From Linepithema humile (Eukaryota > Arthropoda > Insecta > Hymenoptera > Formicidae), in NCBI RefSeq assembly GCF_040581485.1, contig NC_090128.1, forward strand, positions 21,138,431-21,202,430: a stretch of DNA of 64,000 nucleotides. Reading direction: 5' to 3'. The notes beneath the pieces are model-generated. The model searched no databases and was not told the origin of the DNA. It saw nothing but the letters and a program-made list of their open reading frames with translations. This document shows positions 49,901 to 62,448 of this stretch, one piece after another. The number at the start of each line of letters is the position of its first letter. Position 1 is the stretch's first letter. Both the position numbers and the translations under genes were made by a program.

Positions 49901-51789
49901 TATCTTTTTTTTTAATGACATATAACGATAAATCATTCAGCGTTAATCTTGCTGAGAATACTTAAAAAATCAGTCGATCATCCTTAACTCGATCATATTT
50001 GCAACAAATATAAATAAATATAATAAAGCGTATCACCCGTCTTTATAACTGTAACACCATCGATAAGATGATAAGTCGTACCGATTTCCGTGATAAGAAG
50101 TGTAGTTTTCGTTATCACACTACACCACGCAAGAGAATCGATCAGTAATTTAAACATACGCGCACCAATTATAGAATGTGCAGAATACTGAATAGCTTAT
50201 GTATTCTTATGTATTCTTATGTATTCTATGATACGGCTTAATTGCGATTTAATTGCTGCTTAATGCGCTACAAACGAAAGTACAGTGTATTAATAATCGA
50301 TTTCGATACACCTTGCATCCAAGTGACAATGCAGCTAGTACGGTCTCATCATGATCAGAAAATTCAAACAGCCGGAAGTACACTATATTTACAAAGATAT
50401 AAGAAAAGAGTTCCGAGCTGTCACGGCACAAAAGTCTGACATGCTTCTCTGGTGCCATTTTGTGTCGTTTTATTTCGATATAGCAACAGAAAAAGAACGA
50501 AAGGGAAGAGGGAAAAGAAAAAACAAAAAAATTTACTACAAGTAAACATTTTGATTTATGAAGCATTTTCTCTCTTCAAAAAATAGTGACTTTATGTTGT
50601 TAAATGCGATTATTCTTAAATATTTTTGTAAATATCTCTGTATCAGATAATAAATTAAACCGTTAAAAGATATAATCAAGAAATACAATCCATTATGTTC
50701 AAAATTTCTTTCAGAGATCTGATAACTGAATAATTCTGAATTGTTCGAGAAAAGAATAATATACAACAGTCGAAAATATAAAATAGCTAGAGTTACATAG
50801 TTAATTATTCACAGTAATTTCTTTTTATCCAAATGTGAGATTTATAATTTATTTTAGAGAATTGTTGCCGTTTATAAATTGTTTATTTAATTAATGATTT
50901 AAGTGCAGAACTAACAGTACTAACATACTCGCAATATTGAGAATTAAACAGATGTCTCATTCAATCGCAATTTATTCATCTCGACGAAGAGATTCATCGT
51001 CGTACTTTGATTGTAAGTCCGATTACAAGTCGTGCTAGATAGGCAAGAACGAAGTTCAAGGGAAACCGGTGGAGTGTATAGCAATTAAGAAATAATGTCA
51101 AACTCGCTCGTTTATTTTAATAAAAGCCAAAATATATTTGTCTATGACATAACATGTCAGAATGTTTTATGCGAAGAATTAATATTTATCACAATACATA
51201 ATAATCGCGATAATAATTATGACTCATTAATTGTATTTTGCAATTTGTAGCTATAATGATTTCGATATTTTCAAATAATCGAGAAAACAACGACATTATG
51301 ATCATAAAAATGACGATCATTTCCTTGGATACCGTTTTATTAAAATCAATGGAAATTTCGTGTGCTGAATTTAAGAAGAAAAATTCAATTAATAAGAAAA
51401 ATTTAAGAAGTTTAAAATGATTCACGGTTATTAATCATTTTCTCATGTGACTTTTATATCTAATGGCTTGCGAGACGTATTCTAAGAAAGGAAATATAAT
51501 TAAATACATCCTGCCACATTCTATGCAACGCAGGTAGATATCTCTCTTTATGTCAAGATAAATACTCTAAAATATTTTATTATATTTTTACTTAGCGATC
51601 CTTAGATCTTCCCAGATCCTCAAAGTTGCGATTTTTAAATCTTTCAATAAAATTGGCTCGCGAATAATATACTTTCTCATCAATCGCACATGTTTTTAAA
51701 GATCAACAGTCATAAAATATAAATAATAGCATCATTAGAAAATCATCAGAATAAAGACAATATATATGTGCTGTACAAAATCATTAGAC
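46929..51789 (-). other. Pdp1 intron upstream of the nested H15 gene
   Basis: GC-rich to about 47950, then AT-rich (48600-51700). No supportable gene; the short minisatellite at 50196 is listed separately. Confidence 0.5.
50196..50225. repeat. 10-bp tandem repeat, three exact copies
   Basis: CTTATGTATT repeated three times, then a truncated CTATG. Confidence 0.9.
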
Positions 51790-53169
51790 ATGCCTGCCAG
51801 ACGGACTCCAAAAGTCGAAGCACTGGTTGTGAATGCTATACGTAAACTGCAGGATGTACAAGGCTCGACGTCGCGGGAAATTAGTAACTATATTTCCCAG
51901 GAGTACGACTTTCCTGGCAAGGAGATCAGACGGCAGGTTCAACTCGCTCTACAACACGGCTTATCCTATGGGATCCTTCAGCGGTCGAAGGGGTACGAAT
52001 TCGACTCGACGTTCCCGTTAATTATCAATAACTCAATTAATTCTACTAATAGGATTTTATTTCTGGAGTAACGTTTGCTAGCCGCACTAAATTATACCGC
52101 ATTTCGTAAGCGTCTCATAAACATTCGATCGAATTAGTCGCGCTAAAATTTTATTTCAACCGTTTATTTTGGTATCGCGCAATACATTGGACATATTTAC
52201 GATGTTATTTTTTTCCATTTCTTTTTGGTATTACGAAAAACTCGCTTATCAATGCCAATGATAATTCCGCTAGGTCATAAATAAAGCGTAATAGATTAAA
52301 TCATGATTGTAAAGGCGATACGTGACCCACTTCGTAAAAAAAATATTTTGATCGCATCACACACAGTGTTCTCACTTGATCAAATAACTGTTGTGTCATA
52401 CTTTGTTGGTGCAACGTAATGTAGCATAAGTTAAAAAGGTTTTGAATTTGACTTTTAAATGCTCGATAATTATGCATATTTGTGTAAAAAAAGAATTCTA
52501 TTGTACTATTGTACTAAGTATCAAAATTATTGCTCAATACTACGCTATAGGTTTTTTCGCAACAAAACTTCCTGACACGCAATAATTTATCACAATTTTA
52601 TACAAAATAGTGTGATTATTGTTATATTGAAACATTTGACTGGCATTTCCAGAGGGTATTCGTACAACCGCGACTACCTCGGGTGGTTATCGTTGGGGGA
52701 TGGAACAGGTGACGGGGTGATGGAACCATGTCCAAGCCAACCATGGAGATTCGGCGTGAGGAAACGCCGACTTGCGAAACGCCGGCGTCAGCGAGCCCAG
52801 CGTGAGCGACGCCGGAGTGAGGGACGCGAACGCAGCCGCAGAAAAGGACGTTCTCGAGGAAGACGAAGACGCGGCAGAACACGCGGCAGAACACGCGGTA
52901 GAACGAGGAGGCGTAGATCTCAAAGACGTCGAGGAAGAAGACAAACTAGAGGAAGAAGAAGGAGAAGAAGAGGAGGAACACGCGGAAAAGAAAGAGTTAG
53001 AACGCGCGCTGATCCCGGCGAGATGGAAATGGTGGCGACGGTTTCGGAGCTGAAGGAAAACGTTTCTAAAGACGGGGATTCGCACAAAAGCGGAACTTCC
53101 ATATCTGAACATTCGGACGAGCAGTGTTTACAAAATTCTCAAACTTTAAATATGTCCGATGACGTCTAA
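51790..53169 (+). CDS. H15 (linker-histone-like) winged-helix protein with arginine-rich tail, two exons
   Basis: Proposed join of 51790-51992 and 52653-53169 (GTACGA donor, TTTCCAG acceptor, 660-bp intron, phase 2), giving 239 residues. ATG 51790 has G at -3 and starts MPARRTPK; an in-frame ATG at 51766 would add eight residues. Residues 8-75 follow the linker-histone H15 pattern: ALVVNAIRKLQDVQGSTSRE, ISNYIS, then an LALQHGL helix and the wing GILQRSKGGYSYN across the splice. Residues 99-186 are dominated by Arg, with GRTRGRTRGRTRRRR and GRRRRRRGGTRGK. Residues 189-239 are acidic and Ser-rich, ending MSDDV. Known: an H15 domain plus an Arg/Lys tail is the layout of H1 variants and of H1-derived protamine-like sperm proteins. 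Inference: a DNA-compacting chromatin protein, perhaps germline. It is nested in a Pdp1 intron on the opposite strand. The unspliced alternative stops at 52071 with an unconvincing tail. No canonical AATAAA was seen downstream. Confidence 0.72.
52760..53053 (+). other. Overlapping acidic reading frame inside the Arg-rich exon
   Basis: The +1 frame relative to the H15-protein exon is open for 97 codons. It reads as Ala/Glu-rich (for example DVLEEDEDAAEHAAEHAVE and EEEGEEEEEHAEKK), because AGA/CGA-type arginine codons shifted by one base become GAA/GAC. No ATG starts it and neither splice option at 52652 or 52654 enters it. The arginine frame also continues into a normal-looking Ser/acidic tail, so I take the acidic frame as a shadow. 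A 12-bp near-perfect repeat (CGCGGCAGAACA) lies at about 52870-52905. Confidence 0.3.
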
Positions 53170-54727
53170 AAATCACGAAAATATGATTTTGCCGAAGAAA
53201 GAAAAAAAAGAAATATTTTGCGCGTACAGCAAATTAATGAACAAATTATTCGCTCGTCTCTCAACTTGAATTCCCGTGCACAAAGTATATTTCTATAGAG
53301 ACATCATCTGAATTTATATAGATAGAAAAAATTTATATTGTAATACCTGCAAAAAGTCAGTCCTGTTAAATTTATATACAAATTTTGATATTTCGTGTAT
53401 TTATATATTCATATTTTTACTCTAGTCTCTTGTGTATGACGTATTGATTATTACAACCATTTTTCCACACATATGTATTCATTCATAATTTTTCATAACG
53501 TAACATTGCAAATAGAATAACATTGCGATCGTGAAATAAGTCGCTACTAATCACACTGTGAAACTCGAGCTTCCTGAGAAATAAGCGCGACGAGCGCAGG
53601 GGTTTCGTAGGATCCATAGACAGCACTGAACACGGCCTTGCCGGCTAATGATAGTCGCGCTAATGACGGTCTGCACACGCATGTACGCGCGCACCGCGTG
53701 ACTATTTCGCCTAGCAACTCTAGACTAGACACAAGTCACCGCAGCAGGTCGCGGTGTTTTGCCTTGCCAGCTGTGAATGATAAGTGCGTGTGTATCCAAC
53801 GCGTAGGCAGATTACATCTCAGAACGCGCGGCTGATATTTAAAGAGAGGATTTTTCAACGAATTTCCAGTTAATCTTTCTTTTCCGGAATTGTTTTGACA
53901 CCGTCGATTTGAGTACGATAAAACAGCTCTGCACAAAATTATTTTCCAATATTTTAACAACAATTTTAAATCTAATTAAACACGGCCAAAAATTTTAGAT
54001 GTACAAAAGCGAAGATTAGATAAATTTTAAATCGATTTATCATAAGTGTATTTTGCTCAAAGGACAGTGAAATTCATTCAAAGATCTTAAGAAATGGCCT
54101 TTTATAAATTCTATTTATGTGAATTCTATTTATATCAAATATCGGAATAATTAATTCGATAAAACAATCTGAAATTTATTTCTAACTTACTATATCTTTA
54201 TCTCGATTCCAGTGCGACGTCATATTTGGAAAGATATTAAGGCTTCGCGTTTTTCAAAATTTATGCGATTTTTATAAATATATTCTTCTTTACATATTTT
54301 TAACTGCTTGATTAACTTACGAACAGACGATAATAAATACAGAATAATTTTTTTGAAGATAAAAAATAAATAATTTTACACATTAATATAAATAATAATC
54401 GCCTGTCGATGAGAAGCACTGAATATATTTTACATTAACTATTTTTATTACTCTTGACAGATGATGACATTAAATTATTGCTGTTATATGAGCCCTTTTA
54501 CAAGCTATGTTTGCGAATGCAACGGAAACTCCTTGCCCGAAGTAATCTCTTGAAAAATGAGATATAAATAAACGATTATGTACTATTTATCGTCACTACT
54601 ATAATGATTAATGGCTGGTTTATGCTTCGGTCTTAATCTTAATCTTAGTCTTAGTCTTAACTTAATCTTAAGGACTCGTTTATGCTTCCCTGGAAATTCG
54701 GACTACGCATGTGCAAATGTAACAAAA

Positions 54728-54742
54728 CCTAACCTAACCTAA
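54728..54742. repeat. Three CCTAA units (arthropod telomere motif)
   Basis: AACCTAACCTAACCTAACC inside the Harbinger element equals three TTAGG units on the minus strand, the canonical arthropod telomere repeat. Too short to be a telomere; it is simply part of the element. Confidence 0.5.
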
Positions 54743-54791
54743 CCACAAATTGTAATAGATCCCGGTGCTGCAAATTATAGTGAATGTTAAA

Positions 54792-55094
54792 ATGAATCGC
54801 CAGCGGCAAAAAACTTTAATGTTTGGAATGGCACTTTTGTTATTAAGTGCCTATGCAGCATGTGTATTATTAAGAAATTAAAAAAAAAATAAAAGAAAAC
54901 CACGGAGATACGCTGTTCGGCCACTGAATCGAAAAAGACACGAAACTGGTCATTTCTTTTCTTTAATGAAAGATATGCTGAATATTGAATACGATCAGGA
55001 ACAATTTTTTAAATATACACGGATCGAAAACCATTATTTTGCGCGGTTTCGTGCTGCGTCGGACGTCAGACTTACCTCATTGGCCCGGCCTTAG
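54792..55094 (+). pseudogene. Harbinger transposase N-terminal remnant
   Basis: In one frame from ATG 54792 the peptide reads MNRQRQKTLMFGMALLLL..., hits a TAA at 54879 next to an A-run, then continues RKPRRYAVRPLNRKRHETG and MLNIEYDQEQFFKYTRIEN before losing similarity. The motif RRxxVRP...R followed by (E/D)xxxFxxxxRI is the N-terminal signature of HARBI1-like transposases. The nuclease domain (DDE) is absent, presumably lost by internal deletion near 55030-55050. The frame ends at TAG 55092. Confidence 0.65.
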
Positions 55095-55244
55095 GACATT
55101 AGGGACTAAAGTTAAAAGATGGGATCTTTCCAAGATAAAGATTAAGACTAAGATTAAGACTAGGGAAGTATAAACGCCCTTATGGCATTCTACGTTATCA
55201 ACTCTTAAGATTAAGATTAAGACCGAAGCATAAACCGGCCATAA

Positions 55245-58200
55245 GTAACTTGTTTAGCGTGATGAAAACTTCAATCGCGAGACTAATCATACGTCGTTAC
55301 ATTCATCGTGCTAAACACTGATTATACATTTATATTCGTGTTTCGAAATGACTGACAGATAAAGCAAGATATTTCAAAATTTTTCTTTCACTTCAATTTT
55401 CGTCGCCACGTAGAAAGATAAAAATAGTAAACAAATCTCTTGCGCCGTTGAAAACTGTTGGGTACAAATCGCTGAAGTTGTTCGCCGACGACAACATCCG
55501 CTCGCTTGCCGATCTGATGGTGCAGATTGTTTCTTCGTTTTCCTTCGAGGAAGCATATCGAGGGGAAAACGAATAGAGAGACGCGGGAAAAGAGAGAAAC
55601 CGTCGTCGTTTCGCCGCAAAACCAAAAATACTCATGTCGGCCGGTATGTTGAAACCTGGCATAAGTTTTGGCGGGTTGCCAGAAGAGCGGTACTCGCTTG
55701 GGGGCCACGCCAGGCCACGAGCGATCAGCTTCGTCAGTTCAAATCTTTAGCTAAGGATAAAGGAAAATCGCCTCAACAAAAATTGCAGATTGATTGAATA
55801 ACATTAATTGAGGTTATAATATTAATCAATATTTATTTTACGACCGAAACAGCCAATTTAATTTGACAACTTACTCGCGATAAAGAACATTTAATCTTTC
55901 ATCAGGTATTTAAAAATCGCACCTTGAACCATGCAAGTTCAACCTGTTATCTAGATACGTTTGCTTTGAATCAGTATCTTTTGAAACAGAAACACTTTAT
56001 ACTCAGCCGCTGATAAGTTTATTGTTCCGCGAATAACTTTCTAGCGAAGCAAAACTCCGCTTACTCATAAGTTGTAGCAAAATCGGATAAAAAGTTTATT
56101 GTTTTCCATTATTTATGATATTCTATTTGTTAAGCATAACCGGTTCATCGGGAAATAATCTCTCTGCAGTCTCCTTCATTCTGCCAGCATTCGAAAAAAT
56201 TTGCGAATGCATACCTTGACGAGAATCATGCTAACAAACGAAATCGTGCGGTGCTAAACGCCTCTTGCGACTCGCGGATATCGCAAGGGACCTTGGAGCA
56301 GAGTTAGAGAAACACGAAACTCGACGAGTAATCTCTCCGATTCATCATTGTTATCTGGTCTGCAGATAATGGTGAAGCATGAGAAATAATTTTGGGGGGA
56401 TAATTATTTGATCATCAGCGTCATTATTATTTTCAACATGCTTTTGCAAAAAAATTGACGGATTAAGAAAGACAGGAAGCCGCTCATTTCGCGAAGCTGC
56501 AGTCCCAACCTTCGAAATCAAGGATTAATATAAAAGCGAAGCATTGTGAGATACAAATAATATAAACCATAAAATAAAATTCATTGCAATATGCTTTAAT
56601 ATGTATTACAAAGTTAAATTATCTCATTAAAAATTAAAATAAATAACAGGAAAGAATTTACGACCATTTTTTAAGATCTAATTTGCATGATTTCGATGAT
56701 TTGTAATCTGACAAGATGAATTCTTAATCAGTCTTTTTAATTCAACTTCTTACGAAGTATAGCGATCGTAGAAATCGTTATTCATGCCGAAAACGAGGTA
56801 ATTAACCTTTACCTTGATCTCTTTGCGTTCGAACGATTTAAACCGGCATCGAAAACCGGTAGTTGTGGTGCAAATGGTAGACGTTGTAGCCAACTTGGAA
56901 CGATTAGTAGCATCTGGTACACCATAAAGTTGGCACTATTGTGACAATTATGTGAAACGATGCGGAGGTATATGCGTCGTGAGCCAATTGTTTCTCATTC
57001 TATCATATTAATAAAGCCGAAGTTGATCTCGCGTCGCACGCCAACAAGTTAGTTTCGTCAAAGCGCGATATTTATATCCGAACAATAAGTAGTTCCTTGC
57101 GAGAACTGTTTATCATGAGATAACAGATGCGTCTTTAGTAGATAGGTAATTAATAAATTCTTAACGTTCCTCTGCTATAAAAACACATTTATTAAACTGA
57201 AATGAGTATGGAAAAGCGCCAGGAAACCAGGAATCGACGTGGAAGTATTAATAAATACGTGATTGGTATGAAATATAAGCTAAATATTACACCAAATGCG
57301 ATTATTTTTTCAGCTGTGTCGCACGCGAAGCGGCTCTACCGTGCCGAGCCGTGTTCGAGTTGGTGCTACTCTTTTCTGATCTTCCAGCCTATCCATCAAA
57401 CGGATTGACGTGTGTACGGTCCTGAGGCACGCCAAAAATAATCGCCCAACATATTGTGAAAGAGCACAAGGCATGGTACGAGGAACGGACCGTAATACTG
57501 GTGCTAAGCTTTCGACGCGATTCATCTGCCGATAATTACCGAAAGCGAAAAATACACACAATGAATATATAAAGCTTCTTACCCCTGACATTATCGGACC
57601 GTGAACTATGCCTTTTTGAAAGGTCCGGATTGAAACAATTCCGTATTTACGAGTTATTGTGCGATACTTAAACTGTCCCGTTTCGATAATAATTTACAAT
57701 TTTGACATTTTAGTTCAATCAAGCTATTTTAATTGAATTTCGTTTTATATTCGTTTATAAATATAAAAATAGAAGCAATTAAACAATTGTATTTTATATC
57801 ATCTTTATTACATGCTCTTCGAAAATATACATATTTTTAAATATATTTTAATGAAAAAGGTCAAAAAGTGACGTTGCAAACTTTGCAAAATAAAACACAA
57901 AGACCGTGTTTTTAACCACGAATGATTATATACATTATTTTTAAATATATAATTATAAAATATATAATTATAAAAAAATATATATAAATACGAATGATTA
58001 TATACATTATTTTTAAATATATTTTAATGAAAAAGGTCAAAAAGTGACGTTGCAAACTTTGCAAAATAAAACACAAAGACCGTGTTTTTAACCACGAATG
58101 ATTGATGGTTTCCAAAATGAAATATGAGATTCTTCAACTGTTTAGGCAGGCAAATTATAGAATAGTGACATGTGCTAAATGTAATTTTTCTAAATATGTT

Positions 58201-61200
58201 ACGGTGTATAAAGTTGCGTTTCAAGAAAAAGGCAGTTGACAATGAGATAAATAAAATAGCGATGTTATAAAAATTGTACTTATATATTCATTTTAAAATA
58301 CAGATTGCAAATTTCATTGTATTTATCTTTTAGACGATAAAAAATTAATTATGCTATTATAAACATATTAGCGTATTAATAGCTTAAGACAAAGCTTTGA
58401 CCAATATATAGTAAGAGCAGGCCTTATACTTTGTTGACAATGCATGCGTAAATCTGTAGTTCATTTCGCCATCAGACAATAAGGCAGGAGTAGCACATAA
58501 GTATATTGATCGTAAGAAAGTGAATGAAAAATGAAACGGCGCTTAGCACGCGACTTATCGGCGTCCACTTGCCGGCTTGCATTCTCGTCATCGACAGTCG
58601 TCGGGTCACTAACGATGACGTCTGCGACAGTGACCATAAGTGCCATCGATCACTCACAGACGCACAGACTTGAAGCAAACAGTATGCCTATCTTTTATTC
58701 GAACTAAGAAACAGATAAAAGATCGTATTTTTTGTTTTTACGTATAGCAAAGAAATACCTTCACTTTTGAAATATTTCCAATTTTAAAAAACATCAGAAA
58801 ACCCGTTATTTTTTAATTTTTTAATGAAATTAATAAAATAATAAATAATAAATAAATATTTAATATCATTCGTGAGCTTGAAGAAAGAAAAGAATCAATT
58901 AGACTCCATATCGTGGACGTCAATTAATTTTAATTGACATCTATCACGTGGCCGTTAATTGCTAAATACGTATATATGAGAAGAGCGCGCATTACAACGC
59001 AGTTGATTTTACAATAGGAGGAAAAGCAGGCAAAATTATGAGTAGGGAAATGGAACGCAAGTAAAGACACGACAGACCCGGTGGGAACAATGAAAAGATA
59101 GAAACGGAGGTATGCCATTACACGGCGTAATTGGCCGAATTGGAAAGTCTGGGGCTTCCCTTGCTCTCTGCCCTTCCACCCTTCTCTGCTCTCATTTATA
59201 TCCCTCATATCGATCGGCATAAATACGAGGTGTAGTTTACCTCGTCCCTTCGCGAGCTCTCGGTGCGTCTTGTGCTGGTCTCTGCATAATATAACAGCGC
59301 CCACTAGGGCGATATAGCTTAATTCTAAAGTATCGAAATCTGTCTGACATCAGAACTGACATCGGTTCAAATGAATTTTCTGAATGCTGACTGCGATTAT
59401 ACGCTCAGCTTTCTGCATGTGTATGTTTAAAGTCGATTCATTTAATAATTGATTTTATCTATTATAATATTTTTGAATTACATTTATAATTGATTTTTTA
59501 TTCTTAATATATCTACAGACTATGTATATAACAAGAGCGGAAGAATGGCATGCAGCCCAGAAAATCATAATGATGATTATGTGATATAAAAATAGATGTA
59601 TAACACACTGAAGACATTAAAAAAAAATCACTGCAATTTTATACGTGTCGTAACATCGACTGCCAACAGATAACGAACAAAACGATTATGAAATCTTAAT
59701 GCTGCGATATCATAATACCGAAAATAAATAAAATGTCACTGCTACAACCATATGCACGAGTAAATGAAAGGGATTCAGGTTCTTATGACGCTGCAGTATC
59801 AGAAAGTATGTAATACGAAGCGTCGCTTTACTTGCGATATATCATGTGTGTTTGCAGCCACATAGATCTTCTTTTATCAAGAAGATATTGCAACGACCAG
59901 GACGCATTTTTCCTCTAAACTTGAACGCGTGGCAACGAACAGAGTGCCAATTGAACTCGAGACCGAATTATTTTGGCGACGATTTATTTATGCGTATTTT
60001 AAAAATATTTGCTAATATGGGAAACAACTGATAAAAATAGTCGATGAAAACGGATCGATCAGCGTCTCTGTAACATGGGCGGTGCGCGTTAAAAAAAAAG
60101 TAATCAGAAATAGCATTACTTTTTCTCTTGCTTTTTATCTACGGAACGAGATTCGAATCCACTTCAGATAATCGCATTTTGCGTAATCGAGAAAGCAATT
60201 CGAGCGGACTTTGTTATCTATCGGATGAAAAAAAATGCAATATATCGCTGACCAAACTCGGAACATAAAAATTCAACGGAATAAAAAATGATTGACGCAT
60301 CTCCCTCGTATGCACATATCCGCGCTCTATGTTAATTATTTAATCTGCATTACATTAATAATTCGATTCAGTGAGGTAATAAATTGGGGACAGTTTCCTG
60401 GCTCAACGTAACGAGTTACTTCCCATTCGACTATGCAACCTGTTTCGTGCATCGCTCATAATAAAACTAGCGGCGTGACAAAAATGGCATCATCCGATTG
60501 CAACTTGCATCAAACGGTGCATCGTTTCCTGGAAAACGCGCAACCGTCATTAGCCGGAAAATATAGATGGATTAAGAGAAATTGCCTTTGCAATACTACT
60601 TTAAAATATAAGTTTACAGGATAAATTCCTATAAGTCTTTGATCTATGTATTTTTCACAGGACAACAAATTTTTTGTACTTTAACAATTATGAGTTATGA
60701 ATAACTTGGATTGATTTCTTTTTTACGTAAAAGTCAGAGGAAATATTTATTTCAACGAATTAACGAAACTAATTATCAGAGAAAAAAGAGGAAGAAATAA
60801 AAAATATGATAACACTCATGATTGAAATAACAAGCTTAATTGATTTCAATCAAGATGGGATAATTTTAGCATTAGTTTAACTAACTTTAACCTTTCTTAA
60901 CGTTTAGACTAAAGGGGGGGAATAAGGAAAATTATTAAATTAAATCTTGCGAAAATTTAGGATTAAAATTAATTAGCAGGAATGCATAACTGGCAGTAAT
61001 CAAATTGTTTATTTTTGAAATTAAAACTCGATAATATTTACCGATTTTTCATTTCACTACAAATGATATACGACCTACTACTGTGTGCATTCTACAGATT
61101 GTGGTTTAAAAAAATAATGTTCTTAATTACTTTTACATCTCGCGATAAATATTAAGGCTTTAATGTAGATTACCACAATTTACTGTGTGGGATATTTTAT

Positions 61201-62360
61201 GCTAATTAAAAAAATCAATTATTAAATTCCATTTGAAATAGAAATAGAATTTGATTGAAGAGAAATGGGAGGGCAAAATCTATTTTAATTCCTAATTTCA
61301 AAGATAAGGCGTTCGCAACTTTGCGGAATGAATTCCTATCGATTACATTTAATTTAGCCATTTCGATTTTTTCACGATAACTTTGATTAAGTTCTTGCTC
61401 TTCTAGAATATATTAGAATGCTATCATATGGCTGTTATCCGACGTTCCTCGGCCCTCTCAGCCGCATCATGTAAGATTAGTCGCTTCATGCTCGTTCTGC
61501 CGAGCGGAGCGGAATCGGGCGTGTAGGTTGGGTTCGCTCAGGGCGAGGTAAGGCTAGCAGCATCACGTGGTGCGCCACGGGGTCTAAACGAGGTTAATTG
61601 GCAGACCAACAGCGTCGGCGCGATGACGACAAGCGCACAAACACACGCTCGTTGTCCTGCATGATATCTCTCTTTCTCTATTCCTCCCTCTATCTGTCTC
61701 TCTCTCTCTTCCCCTCTCTCCACCCCTTTCGCGTTCTCGCCCTTTGCACTTTGGCCCTCTTTGGCAGTCCGATAATAGGAAAAAGCGTAAGTTTTTACGG
61801 CGCGCTGCGCTCAGGGGCGTGCGTGCGTGCCAGCGCACACGAAATTCAAAGGCTCATCGAATATTCAAACTTTCGGCGAGCGTGCTGCGCACCATGCGCT
61901 CACGTGATCGCCGCTAGTCCGCGCTGTGATAGCCGCGTGTTTGCGCGAATTTTGAAATATGATTTTTTCGAAAATCGACCGGCAGTAGCGAGTTGCGAGC
62001 GCGAACAGCGCAAAATTCTCGCGCTCCGCAACCGGCCGAACGCAAATGCGCCGCGAATGCAAAGAGCAAATCTTTAGGGAAAGATTTCTCGGCGCATTTC
62101 CACGGAATCGTGAGTTCGCGGACTAACCACAGGAGGAGAGAGCCGCTAAGAGGCGAACGTCGAGAAACGATCGAGGACAGAGGAAAAGAGCGAGGAGGAG
62201 AGGAGCGCGCCGAGCGCGCGGAGAACGGCGAACGCTCGGAATCGGCACGGCTGTGAGCCGGGCGACCGGAAAGGTCGGCCGCACGTTGCGCGTGCCAGCG
62301 GACAATTTACGCGTGCAACATACGCAGTCATCCCGCGTCAGCGAACTGGCCAACACTTAC
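55245..62360 (-). other. First intron of distal Pdp1
   Basis: Mostly AT-rich, with the 176-bp-period duplication at 57.8-58.1 kb and a GC-rich block from 61430 that contains E-boxes at 61564 and 61901. No gene with start, phase and splice support was found. Confidence 0.5.
57830..58103. repeat. Duplicated ~98-bp unit with 176-bp period
   Basis: The block running from TATACAT(T)ATTTTTAAATAT through GGTCAAAAAGTGACGTTGCA to ACCACGAATGATT occurs at 57830-57927 and again at 58005-58103, almost identically. The spacer is AT-rich and itself repeats ACGAATGATTATATACATTA. It looks like a recent segmental tandem duplication. Confidence 0.9.
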
Positions 62361-62448
62361 CGATCAGCGGAAATATGCTGGGCTGGTCGAGCAGCGACTT
62401 GAGACTGTTTTCGACGAGAGTGGGAGAAGAGCGGTCCTTGTCACTCAT
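62361..62448 (-). CDS. Pdp1: Pdp1 distal first coding exon (PAR-family leader)
   Basis: Most upstream coding exon seen. An ATG at 62448 (G at -3) opens 29 codons plus one base, ending at ATCG|GTAAGT, a strong donor in phase 1 that fits both the 30-nt microexon and the shared exon. The peptide begins MSDKDRSSPTLVENS and ends LKSLLDQPSIFPLIG. That end resembles the N-terminal LRSLLENPLKLPL motif of vertebrate HLF, which also lies just before the acidic/lysine stretch leading to AFLGP. This makes it the best-supported first exon. The frame stays open upstream to an ATG at 62538, which would add 30 Cys/Arg-rich residues; I prefer 62448 because only it starts the conserved leader. The full primary transcript therefore exceeds 62 kb. 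Perfect E-boxes lie at 61564-61569 and 61901-61906 in the first intron. Confidence 0.82.

Larger units (their letters stand above)
54612..55241 (+). mobile_element. Non-autonomous PIF/Harbinger element
   Basis: A 630-bp element bounded by TGGCYGGTTTATGCTTCGG inverted repeats, extended inward by TCTTAATCTTAATCTTA-type repeats, and flanked by perfect TAA duplications (54609-54611, 55242-55244). The 3-bp TAA target is characteristic of PIF/Harbinger. Subterminal TTAGTCTTAGTC/GATTAAGACTAAG repeats and a second TTTATGCTTCCC-like copy lie inside each end. It keeps only the start of a transposase, so it must depend on a complete relative elsewhere in the genome. Confidence 0.85.

Noticed and set aside
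61598..62077. 159-codon plus-strand frame
   Set aside because: TTG start, low-complexity Ser/Leu stretch, and it lies in CpG-rich DNA near the Pdp1 first exon; a composition artefact.
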